From a virus, in the IMG/VR virus record IMGVR_UViG_3300022696_000018, positions 1 to 49,199 of that record: a stretch of DNA of 49,199 nt. One strand, 5' to 3'. A program made the translations under genes and the position numbers. Below, piece by piece: positions 1 to 4,960 of the stretch. The notes beneath the pieces are model-generated. The model saw nothing but the letters and a program-made list of their open reading frames with translations. It ran no database searches and was not told the DNA's origin. The stretch's first letter is position 1. Every line of letters starts with the position of its first letter.

Positions 1-99
1 TGGTTTCTTTTCCTTCTTCGGTTTCTTTTCCTTCTTCGGTTTCTTTTCCTTCTTCGGCTTCTTCGGCTTCTTCGGCTTCTTCACCTTCCCTGGTTTTAC
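1..99. repeat. 99-bp direct terminal repeat, left copy
   Basis: These 99 bases are identical to 49101-49199. An exact overlap of this size at both ends is what a de Bruijn assembler leaves when it closes a circle (overlap equal to the k-mer, here 99). It may therefore be an assembly mark of a circular or circularly permuted genome rather than a biological terminus. A collapsed longer terminal repeat is also possible. Genes read through the junction: the leftward gene ending at 96 is followed directly by the leftward gene starting at 49101. Confidence 0.95.
2..82. repeat. Tandem purine/pyrimidine repeats (3 x 18 bp + 3 x 9 bp)
   Basis: Three exact copies of the 18-mer ggtttcttttccttcttc lie at 2-19, 20-37 and 38-55, followed by three copies of ggcttcttc at 56-64, 65-73 and 74-82. 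On the minus strand this is an almost pure purine tract just upstream of the NinG-like start codon, so it can supply the ribosome binding site (GAAGGAAAAG before ATG). In the nuclease frame it is open and would read as EEA and EEGKET repeats. In another frame it reads KKP/KKE repeats. Low-complexity repeats like this are prone to slippage. Confidence 0.9.
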
Positions 100-599
100 G
101 AAGGGCTGTCGTTTCTTTCAAAGGTTGCAATCTCAGCCTGGAGATTAGTAGAGTTTAGGGTCGTCGCAATAATCAGGAACTTCGCGTGGGCATTCCGATT
201 GAACGTTATCTTCGCACAATTGTCAGCGGCGGTGCTGAATTCGGTAGCGTCAAAGGACTGATCGACCTCAGTGACAGTCATCGTGTCATTATACAGTCGC
301 GACCCGCCACGCACGGTCATCTGTCCAGCGGAAGTAACCACTGTAGCAACTGGCATGAAGTCTTGGTTGTCACCACGAAGTGCGTAAATTGCGAACGCGT
401 TAGCATCGTTATTTGACCCGCTCACATGAGTAATCAGTTCAACATACTCGTTGGTGTCGTGTTGTAGGTCAAAAAGGATATGATTAGTCGGTGTCAGGGT
501 ATTCAGGAGTGTCCTTGCATGTCTCTCTGTCACTCCCAGTGCCGCTTTTGCTGTCGTTATCACATTCTCGCTCGGCAGGTAGCTGTTCGGATACTGCAT
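96..599 (-). CDS. Hypothetical protein, 167 aa, last gene before the circular junction
   Basis: I do not recognise the family. The start at 599 is chosen because a strong AAGGAG lies 8 bases upstream, inside the preceding gene, with which it overlaps by 116 bases in another frame. The protein has a helical N-terminus and then a beta-rich, Thr/Asn/Val-rich body with no Cys clusters or membrane segments, which is the look of a small virion or adhesion-type protein. The stop at 96-98 sits at the edge of the 9/18-bp tandem repeats. Its position at the head of the leftward late unit, just before the nuclease, protease and terminase genes, suggests late expression. Confidence 0.75.
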   Translation of the reverse strand: MQYPNSYLPSENVITTAKAALGVTERHARTLLNTLTPTNHILFDLQHDTNEYVELITHVSGSNNDANAFAIYALRGDNQDFMPVATVVTSAGQMTVRGGSRLYNDTMTVTEVDQSFDATEFSTAADNCAKITFNRNAHAKFLIIATTLNSTNLQAEIATFERNDSPS

Positions 600-903
600 C
601 TGTCTTCTCCTTGTTCTGGCTGTCTATAATGGTTTGCAGGTGCTTGATCTTAGACTGCATGTCCTCGATAGTATCCTGCACATTGTCAAACTGTTTCACT
701 TCTTCATCGCCCTTCTCAGAGGACGTGACACTCACGAATGTCTCACTCATAGGCACAAGTCCACGGCCCTTTGTACAGTTGCCACAGTAGATCTTAGGCA
801 CTGAGATCAGACCATTTTCGGACACGTGCTTGCTTCGTTGCGAGTTTCCACATCGGCCACACTCGTACATCATAATAACTTCAATAACCTTAGTTACTCT
901 CAT
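484..903 (-). CDS. Zinc-ribbon protein with coiled-coil segment, 139 aa
   Basis: An N-terminal CxxC...CxxC pair (YECGRCG near residue 13, then YCGNC near residue 39) predicts a small zinc ribbon. A heptad-like helical stretch follows (about residues 70-95, DTIEDMQSKIKHLQTIID) and then a polar acidic tail. The start at 903 has GGAG 8 bases upstream and overlaps the end of the upstream gene; the two Met codons at 873 and 870 are alternatives. The last 116 bases overlap the next gene, so the polar C-terminus is the least certain part. The role is unknown; a DNA- or RNA-binding accessory protein is plausible. Confidence 0.7.
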   Translation of the reverse strand: MRVTKVIEVIMMYECGRCGNSQRSKHVSENGLISVPKIYCGNCTKGRGLVPMSETFVSVTSSEKGDEEVKQFDNVQDTIEDMQSKIKHLQTIIDSQNKEKTDAVSEQLPAERECDNDSKSGTGSDRETCKDTPEYPDTD

Positions 904-1165
904 TACACAGTCTCCAACCCATGCGCCATAGAAATCTGGCTATCCTGTCTGGTGATCCGTCATGTACATAGTCGTCACTGATTCCTTCAGCGTGCATCGC
1001 TTCGTGTATGGCTGTGTTCAACGCTTTAAGTGTGCTGCCCTCCAATATGATCATGTCGAGTCTGGGTTCCTCGCCTGGCTCATCAGGTATGTCACAGCAT
1101 CCGTCTAAACCGTTGGCGATGTCGATGTGATACTTTCCGTATCTGAAAGTGTGCGTCCTTACCAC
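890..1165 (-). CDS. Small HExxH zinc-metallopeptidase-like protein, about 91 aa
   Basis: The protein contains HEAMH followed by AEG, a HExxH zinc-binding/catalytic motif near residues 54-58, then a short acidic segment and a C-terminal helix ending near RFLWRMGW. Small phage proteins with an HExxH helix and this kind of Trp-containing end are widespread and uncharacterised, and are thought to be SprT/M-clan relics. The start is taken as GTG at 1165, which overlaps the stop of the previous gene (TAGTG) and has GGAAGAGGG in front. A TTG at 1186 is an alternative. Whether it is an active protease cannot be told from sequence. Confidence 0.7.
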   Translation of the reverse strand: MVRTHTFRYGKYHIDIANGLDGCCDIPDEPGEEPRLDMIILEGSTLKALNTAIHEAMHAEGISDDYVHDGSPDRIARFLWRMGWRLCNESN

Positions 1166-1329
1166 TAGAATACCCTCTTCCACCAAGACGTGAATCTGTC
1201 GTTTAGTCGCTCGAACCAGTTACGTCTAGGCGGCGGAGGTGCCGGCGGTTCATAGATGGTGACAAGTCTAGGGCCACCATTGATTTTCCTTCGGCGCTGC
1301 CACTCACGCTGCTTCTCTTGCATGTCCAT
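1165..1329 (-). CDS. Small basic Pro-rich hypothetical protein, 54 aa
   Basis: The ATG at 1329 overlaps the stop of the upstream 46-aa gene (TGATG). The product has an Arg/Gln-rich N-terminal helix, a run of prolines (PPAPPPP near residue 28) and a Trp/Arg-rich end. It was found by reading the gap by hand; the tight stop-start overlaps on both sides support it. The function is unknown. Confidence 0.6.
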   Translation of the reverse strand: MDMQEKQREWQRRRKINGGPRLVTIYEPPAPPPPRRNWFERLNDRFTSWWKRVF

Positions 1330-1469
1330 CAGTTAACCCTCACTGCCACAGTTTTCCAATAGTCCAATTTCTTTCTGAGTATAGGGGCAACAGCTACGAC
1401 TTTACCATTCTTTACCTCAAACCCAGCACACAAGTATCTGGTGGCAACTCTATACAGTCCGTCTTTCAT
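1329..1469 (-). CDS. Small conserved-type phage protein, 46 aa
   Basis: The ATG at 1469 has a good AGGAG 6 bases upstream. The product begins MKDGLYRVATRYLCAGF and ends with a basic, Trp-containing segment. From memory this resembles a short uncharacterised phage protein of about 45 aa with a YRV.T.Y.CAGF pattern and API-LRRKL-YW. It is probably the first gene of the leftward unit after the tRNA. The function is unknown. Confidence 0.7.
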   Translation of the reverse strand: MKDGLYRVATRYLCAGFEVKNGKVVAVAPILRKKLDYWKTVAVRVN

Positions 1470-1530
1470 TCTCAACTCCTACGGAGGTTGTCACTTCATT
1501 GCGGGTGTTAGTGTACTACGCATGTCACAA

Positions 1531-1604
1531 GGTGACTGATCGGACTCGAACCGACAACCCTCTGCACCACAAGCAGATGCTCTACCAATTGAGCTACAGT
1601 CAAC
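1531..1604 (-). tRNA. tRNA-His (GTG)
   Basis: On the minus strand the cloverleaf is complete: D-stem GCTC/GAGC with loop AATTGGTA, anticodon stem TCTGC/GCAGA with loop TTGTGGT (anticodon GTG), 5-base variable loop, and T-arm GTCGG/CCGAT with TTCGAGT. The acceptor has six good pairs, then a U1:C72 mismatch, then G-1 facing C73, the bacterial tRNA-His identity pair. CCA is not encoded. It lies between the control region and the first leftward gene, so it may be cut from the 5' leader of the late transcript. Confidence 0.92.
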
Positions 1605-2089
1605 GTGAATGTCAGGTCTTCCTTGACCCACGGAGAGTCCATTCTTGAAACGAGCTAAATGGCGTTATCAGGGCCACCGCTCGTCGGGCCGAGGATACTA
1701 TCCCCGGTGGGATTCGTAAGGGACCACGCGCAGTGATTGGTTTGACCTGGCCAGTTCCACCAGCCCAGAGGTCCTTTAAAAGCTTGGTATCCCTCTATAA
1801 TATAGTCAATTTTCCTACAAATACGACGCTTTATTGGGTAAAATTATGGTCTAAAATCGGCATTCTCGAAAAATATCACATATATTTCCACCGGAGGTAC
1901 TTAGGGTCCCCTTTTGACGCCAATAATCGGCCTTTTATTAACATCAAGCTGCCAGAGTGTAAATAATCAGTCTCAAACTTACATAGAGTACCCACGGAGG
2001 GTAAAGGTCCACTGGAGTCGAACGCTACGTCGCTTCGCTTCCGTCCCAGGTCGCCTGATTCCACATATGTGTAGACAAAACCTCCACAC

Positions 2090-2098
2090 TTGTCCACA
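2090..2098 (+). promoter_or_regulatory. DnaA-box-like sequence TTGTCCACA
   Basis: TTGTCCACA differs by one base from the DnaA-box consensus TTATCCACA. It sits 30 bases left of the 13-bp tandem duplication and 80 bases left of the 11-bp iterons. A single box is weak evidence on its own, and one such 9-mer with a mismatch can occur by chance. Confidence 0.3.
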
Positions 2099-2126
2099 TT
2101 TGCATAGACATTGTCGCTTCGCCCAC

Positions 2127-2152
2127 TTCGTGTCGCAAGTTCGTGTCGCAAG
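2127..2152 (+). repeat. 13-bp perfect tandem duplication
   Basis: TTCGTGTCGCAAG occurs at 2127-2139 and again at 2140-2152, immediately followed by a further partial CTGTCGCG. A related GTCGCTTCGC occurs at about 2029 and 2113. The cluster lies directly before the 11-bp iterons. Confidence 0.85.
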
Positions 2153-2178
2153 CTGTCGCGGGTGGCAAATTATGGCCT

Positions 2179-2220
2179 CAAAGTTGCCCCAAAGTACGGC
2201 CAAAGTTGACCCAAACGCCC
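2179..2220 (+). repeat. 11-bp tandem iterons (3 copies plus a partial)
   Basis: Head-to-tail units starting CAAAG begin at 2179, 2190 and 2201, with a shortened fourth (CAAACGCCC) at 2212. The period is exactly 11 bp, one helical turn, so the units present the same face to a binding protein. This arrangement is typical of initiator-binding iterons at replication origins. No Rep-like initiator was recognised in the window; the primase-helicase (23234-25540) or an unrecognised small protein would be candidates. Confidence 0.7.
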
Positions 2221-2474
2221 AATGTGGGCAGCACCGAGAGGCGCCAATTAGGGTGGTGGGTCCCCTCTGTCCGATAATCGAAGGGTGGCACCCCGGGTCC
2301 GATAATCGTGGGCCTCGTGGACGCTGGGCTGGGGTATTATCGGGCCTCGGTTATCGGACTGTCACTGAGCCCCATAACCATAGGTCCTATAACTGGGGTG
2401 TGCAGGGGTACGTCGGGCGTGATGTTCCCGGACCTTCCGATAATCAGCGAATCCACACTTGGTCCGATAGTAAG

Positions 2475-2783
2475 GGTGTCCAGGACACCGAAACACAGAC
2501 TGGACACCTTAAGTGCTTATGATCACAGGTTTTATAGGACTGGTCAGGGTGTCCAGGCAAATCGAGCTTGTTCCCCTTATATATAGGACTCTTCTTATAA
2601 TACACTCCCTCCTATATGTTAGGCCCTTTTATTATCGGTACTGTCCTATAAGAACTATTTTATACCCTGGACACTATGGACACCCTGGACAGGTCTTATA
2701 ATATAAGGACTTATGGCATTTTAAAACTGGACATACCCCTGGACACACCCTGGACGGCGATGTTATAGGACGGTCTTTTGTCC
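2475..2783. repeat. CTGGACA(C) element family with a perfect dyad
   Basis: At 2475-2489 GGTGTCC and GGACACC flank a single A, a perfect inverted repeat. Half-site copies (CTGGACA or TGTCCAG) follow at about 2500, 2550, 2667, 2684, 2727, 2739 and 2750, with TTGTCCAG at about 2778. The run at 2727-2756 has three copies spaced 12 and 11 bp apart, close to one helical turn. They are interleaved with the TTATmGGAC family and share the GGAC core with it. Confidence 0.7.
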
Positions 2784-2933
2784 AGCGTTACATTCTAATG
2801 CGCAATGCCGCCGGCAGTATTATAGGACGCTGATTATTTTTGTTTTGCATGTGAGTATTCCTTGTGTAGACTATAGGTGTAGTTAGTTCATTTACAAGTG
2901 AATAGCACAATGCCGATATAGGGGAGTACTACC

Positions 2934-3098
2934 ATGAAAGCGTATACAGTCTACAATCTTTATGACAGTGGTCGTATGGTAAAGCGTTTCACCACAAAGC
3001 CGATGACCTTAGAGCAGATTCATACCTTGACAATGAATCTTGATACTGAGGCAATAAACAGTGGGGCAAACTATATCATTGTGTTTGATGAACTCTAG
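2934..3098 (+). CDS. Hypothetical protein, 54 aa, first rightward gene
   Basis: The ATG at 2934 is preceded by GGGGAG at 9 bases, a good ribosome site. The product is MKAYTVYNLYDSGRM... with a beta-alpha-beta look and no known motif. It is followed 9 bases later by a 22-aa reading frame with its own GGGGAG, then by an intrinsic terminator, so the two may form a short early transcript from within the repeat region. Confidence 0.7.
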   Translation: MKAYTVYNLYDSGRMVKRFTTKPMTLEQIHTLTMNLDTEAINSGANYIIVFDEL

Positions 3099-3107
3099 GG
3101 GAGTATC

Positions 3108-3176
3108 ATGTTATACGAATTGAAATTCTGGGATCTACTGAAATTGACGCTGTTAGCCTACTGCGCATTGTGCTAA
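3108..3176 (+). CDS. Possible micro-gene, 22-aa hydrophobic peptide
   Basis: The ATG at 3108 has GGGGAG directly upstream (overlapping the stop of the previous gene). The peptide reads MLYELKFWDLLKLTLLAYC and then two or three more residues, amphipathic to hydrophobic. It ends 10 bases before the terminator stem. It may be a real membrane-active peptide or a leader frame; the ribosome site is the only strong support. Confidence 0.4.
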   Translation: MLYELKFWDLLKLTLLAYCALC

Positions 3177-3185
3177 AACTTGACG

Positions 3186-3215
3186 GGGCAAGCTTGACGG
3201 TTTGCCCTTTTCTTT
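3186..3215 (+). terminator. Intrinsic terminator after the first small rightward genes
   Basis: GGGCAA (3186-3191) pairs with TTGCCC (3202-3207) across a 10-base loop and is followed by TTTTCTTT. It separates the 2934-3176 genes from the sigma70-type promoter at 3276-3304. Confidence 0.75.
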
Positions 3216-3275
3216 CACCTACACTGTGACATTATCGGACCATGACACTATTCTCACAAAATACTGGCATTGCGT

Positions 3276-3304
3276 TTGACTTGGGGTGCTTTGTAGATTA
3301 TACT
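3276..3304 (+). promoter_or_regulatory. Strong sigma70-type promoter
   Basis: TTGACT (3276-3281) and TATACT (3299-3304) are separated by exactly 17 bases, which is close to the housekeeping consensus. Transcription would start near 3311 and lead into the gene at 3375. A TTATCGGAC element lies 36 bases upstream of the -35 (3232-3240), where an activator or repressor could act. This is the best host-type promoter I found in the window. Confidence 0.8.
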
Positions 3305-3374
3305 CTATTCAGTGGTGGCAATCGTGGCCACTGTGTTCTTTTCCATCTCAATACTTTTTTTAGGAGGCGTACCG

Positions 3375-3578
3375 ATGAAGGTATCCGTCAAGAACAACGC
3401 AATCGTTATTGAACTGCCTTTTGACAAGAATGGTACTCCGTCGAAGTCCGGCAAAAGCGTAGTCCATGCGACCACGTCCGGAAACACAGCGGTCGGCTTG
3501 CCCGATGGATCGCAGTTATCGGTCGGTGTGAACGTGTTCTCGAAAAACCCGGACTTCAAGCCCGATAAAAAGAAGTAG
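3375..3578 (+). CDS. Small conserved-type phage protein, 67 aa
   Basis: The start at 3375 is set by TTAGGAGG ending 7 bases before the ATG; a longer frame from 3312 would overlap the promoter. The protein begins MKVSVKNNAIVIELPF and carries a TPSKSGKSVV segment near residues 21-30, then a Lys-rich end. Short phage proteins with a SGKS-VVAST-like stretch are common and uncharacterised; the Gly-Lys-Ser here is too isolated to call a P-loop. It is the first gene after the sigma70-type promoter and therefore probably early. Confidence 0.75.
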   Translation: MKVSVKNNAIVIELPFDKNGTPSKSGKSVVHATTSGNTAVGLPDGSQLSVGVNVFSKNPDFKPDKKK

Positions 3579-3591
3579 GGCAATCTTTACT

Positions 3592-3623
3592 CCGGTATCG
3601 TCGCTATTATAGGACGGTACCGG
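3592..3623 (+). promoter_or_regulatory. 11-bp hairpin holding a TTATAGGAC element
   Basis: CCGGTATCGTC (3592-3602) pairs with GACGGTACCGG (3613-3623) with one G-U, around the loop GCTATTATAG. The loop and the first bases of the right arm make one TTATAGGAC element. It follows the stop at 3578 but has no T-run, so it is a poor intrinsic terminator; an mRNA-stability or protein-binding role is possible. Confidence 0.55.
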
Positions 3624-3703
3624 GGATAAGGATTGGCTATTATGGGACGCATGATGTGTCTGTGTTCTTTCTCAATGTGGTTATTGGACTAAAGGGGTCT
3701 ACT

Positions 3704-4009
3704 ATGCGAAAGCAAAATGGACTACGCCCAAAGTCCGGTAATAAGTCACGGGTCCGTATGTCTAAGTATCTAAGGCATAAGACCGATAATGTGGTGACTG
3801 TCTCGGAGTCCATAGTGGGGTCCGATAAGACTGCCGCTGCTGAAGGTGACGCTATTATCAGACGTGGGCAGGGTGCAAGGTCCGATAAGGCATTCCATGA
3901 TTCTATTCTATGGAATAGGAACGTCCGAAAAATATGGATCAGGCGAATGCTTCAGTTATCGGACGAAACAGAAGTTTTGAAAATTTATTTGCAAAGTGGG
4001 AAAAAGTAG
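3704..4009 (+). CDS. Basic hypothetical protein encoded across the repeat family, 101 aa
   Basis: The start at 3704 has AAAGGGG 7 bases upstream; a Met at 3656 would extend it without a good site. The product is strongly basic (MRKQNGLRPKSGNK...) with no known motif. At least six TTATmGGAC-type elements lie inside the frame and recur in the protein as Ser-Asp-Lys/Glu. Either the repeats have invaded a gene, or this is mostly repeat DNA that happens to be open. The ribosome site favours a real gene. Confidence 0.5.
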   Translation: MRKQNGLRPKSGNKSRVRMSKYLRHKTDNVVTVSESIVGSDKTAAAEGDAIIRRGQGARSDKAFHDSILWNRNVRKIWIRRMLQLSDETEVLKIYLQSGKK

Positions 4010-4166
4010 GTTATACTTTAAACGTGGCAACGGATTGCACAAAGTCAAACATGGATGCACAGCGTGAAGGGATAGCCGGTCCGTGCAGGATGCAAGGGAT
4101 GTAATAGGACCAGTGTCTGAACGTGGGGACAGTCTACACTCACAGACTCCAGACTGGAGGTGGTGT

Positions 4167-4313
4167 ATGAATACAGAACGCTGTCTGGACTGTGGCTTGA
4201 CGTGGGATGTGTGTCTGTGTGGAATACCGGACCATGAACTACAGAACGTGGGACTCGAAGAATACGTTTACATGTTACCAGACGAAGATGCTGCTGAACT
4301 ACTAACGTGGTGA
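4167..4313 (+). CDS. Mini zinc-binding protein, 48 aa
   Basis: The start at 4167 is set by GGAGGTGG 4-11 bases upstream; the longer frame from 4083 lacks a site. CLDCG and CLCG (residues about 6-18) give a compact four-Cys cluster, followed by an acidic tail. Function unknown; one of about ten small Cys-cluster proteins on the rightward strand. Confidence 0.65.
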   Translation: MNTERCLDCGLTWDVCLCGIPDHELQNVGLEEYVYMLPDEDAAELLTW

Positions 4314-4375
4314 AACGTGGAATGATCGGAGTCTGTGACTGTGGACTGTCTCTAAACGTGGAAAGCAGGTGTACT

Positions 4376-4546
4376 ATGCCTAATAATCAGCCTCTACGAA
4401 CGTGGGATGACATCGACCGTGAAGCGGAACGTGAAGCGGGACATGCTCCAGGCCATTACAACAAGCGAATGCGGTATCGGTCTGGAATTCAGAAACGTGG
4501 GATGACTGACAATCAGTGGGACAAACTTGTAAACGACAACCGATAA
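4376..4546 (+). CDS. Hypothetical protein, 56 aa
   Basis: The start at 4376 has AGGTG 5-9 bases upstream; an in-frame ATG at 4322 is an alternative that would add a CDCG segment. The product is polar and charged (MPNNQPLRTWDDIDREAE...), likely helical. Two AACGTGGGATGA elements fall inside the gene and encode Arg-(Thr/Gly)-Trp/Met-(Asp/Thr)-Asp-like stretches. No family recognised. Confidence 0.5.
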   Translation: MPNNQPLRTWDDIDREAEREAGHAPGHYNKRMRYRSGIQKRGMTDNQWDKLVNDNR

Positions 4547-4570
4547 CTAAACGTGGGACACTGGCCTATT

Positions 4571-4669
4571 ATGTCCCTTGTGGGATTAGTAGCCTCTGGG
4601 TGCGCAACACGCGAAAGCTCACAAGATACGGACATGGGACGGGACATGGTGCGGAGTAGAGGCTCATAA
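4571..4669 (+). CDS. Possible lipopeptide, 32 aa
   Basis: The frame from 4571 begins MSLVGLVASGCATRE, in which VASGC matches a lipobox. The hydrophobic part is short and there is no basic N-terminus; a GTG at 4553 would lengthen it. No clear ribosome site is seen, and its end overlaps the tRNA-like sequence at 4635-4706. Weakly supported. Confidence 0.25.
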   Translation: MSLVGLVASGCATRESSQDTDMGRDMVRSRGS

Positions 4670-4706
4670 CGTCGAAACGTGTAGGGTTCAATTCCCTACG
4701 TCCCGA
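4635..4706 (+). tRNA. Degenerate tRNA-Met-like sequence (CAT anticodon loop)
   Basis: The 3' part is tRNA-like: anticodon loop CTCATAA, T-arm TAGGG/CCCTA with loop TTCAATT, and acceptor 3' strand CGTCCCG that pairs over 7 bases with TGGGACG at 4635 (or 6 bases with CGGGAC at 4640). A normal D-arm cannot be drawn and the anticodon stem has mismatches. It may be a decaying tRNA gene, a D-armless tRNA, or a captured tRNA 3' half as found at attachment sites. No integrase is present to support the last reading. Confidence 0.35.
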
Positions 4707-4723
4707 TTGAAAGTGGGGTGAAT

Positions 4724-4864
4724 ATGGGACACTATGAACGTGGGTTCATACTGTTGCACCTAGACGGGAAGTGTATAGCCACATTTAGCAATACATTGTA
4801 TAACCTGGAATGGTGTAGAGATTTCATTGCAACAAACATGGAGTTCTACTTCAAAGAGGTCTGA
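4724..4864 (+). CDS. Hypothetical protein, 46 aa
   Basis: The ATG at 4724 follows GTGGGGTG at 3 bases. The product MGHYERGFILLHLDGKC... is short and mixed beta/alpha, with no motif. It is followed by a 27-aa membrane peptide gene that starts 2 bases after its stop. An AACGTGGG element lies inside the 5' end. Confidence 0.6.
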   Translation: MGHYERGFILLHLDGKCIATFSNTLYNLEWCRDFIATNMEFYFKEV

Positions 4865-4866
4865 AC

Positions 4867-4950
4867 ATGGGCAAAGTGCTTCATGGTATCGGTCTAATCG
4901 TGGTACTCGTACTGTATGTGTACTATGGACTACAGTTCTTAACGTGGTAA
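4867..4950 (+). CDS. Single-span membrane peptide, 27 aa
   Basis: The peptide MGKVLHGIGLIVVLVLYVYY plus seven residues is almost entirely one transmembrane helix. AGAGGT lies 8 bases upstream, at the end of the previous gene. The stop coincides with an AACGTGG element. Small membrane peptides of early phage genes often modify the host envelope, but no role can be assigned. Confidence 0.5.
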   Translation: MGKVLHGIGLIVVLVLYVYYGLQFLTW

Positions 4951-4960
4951 GGGGGATGAC

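Larger units (their letters stand above)
1605..2933. other. Non-coding control region, about 1.3 kb, probable origin/regulatory zone
   Basis: No convincing gene is present: the open frames here have no ribosome sites, overlap each other on both strands and have the composition of the repeats. The region separates the leftward and rightward transcription units. Its left part (about 1790-1980) is AT-rich. The middle (2060-2220) holds a DnaA-box-like sequence, a 13-bp tandem duplication and 11-bp iterons. The right part (2269-2830) is packed with TTATmGGAC and CTGGACA elements. A hairpin (CCGAGGA/TCCCCGG, one mismatch) is at about 1690-1708. No strong sigma70 promoter was found for the leftward unit; one may depend on a phage factor. 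Confidence 0.7.
2269..4110. repeat. Dispersed TTAT(A/C)GGAC element family, about 25 copies
   Basis: Exact TTATCGGAC or TTATAGGAC, counting both orientations, occurs at 2269, 2297, 2351, 2384, 2532, 2643, 2763, 2820, 3232, 3607, 3820, 3880 and 3956. One-mismatch copies are at 2337, 2435, 2462, 2581, 2693, 3640, 3681, 3733, 3781, 3855 and 4102. Copies lie in non-coding DNA, around the promoter at 3276-3304, in the loop of a hairpin (3592-3623) and inside the gene at 3704-4009, where the reverse form encodes a recurring Ser-Asp-Lys. I did not notice exact copies elsewhere in the window. Probable binding sites for a phage or host regulator or initiator. Confidence 0.8.

Noticed and set aside
1640-1740. 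Possible small ribozyme or second tRNA downstream of tRNA-His
   Set aside because: Only a short hairpin was found; the hammerhead core and tRNA arms are missing on both strands.
1733-2701. Several open frames of 60-202 aa on both strands in the control region
   Set aside because: They overlap each other on both strands, lack ribosome sites, have repeat-like composition and contain the iterons and element families; treated as chance frames.
3305-3583. 92-aa leftward frame opposite the gene at 3375-3578
   Set aside because: It has no ribosome site and lies opposite a gene with a strong one and a matching promoter.
2269-4110. TTATAGGAC elements as T7-type phage RNA polymerase promoters
   Set aside because: The elements are only 9 bp, occur in both orientations, and no single-subunit RNA polymerase gene was found in the window.
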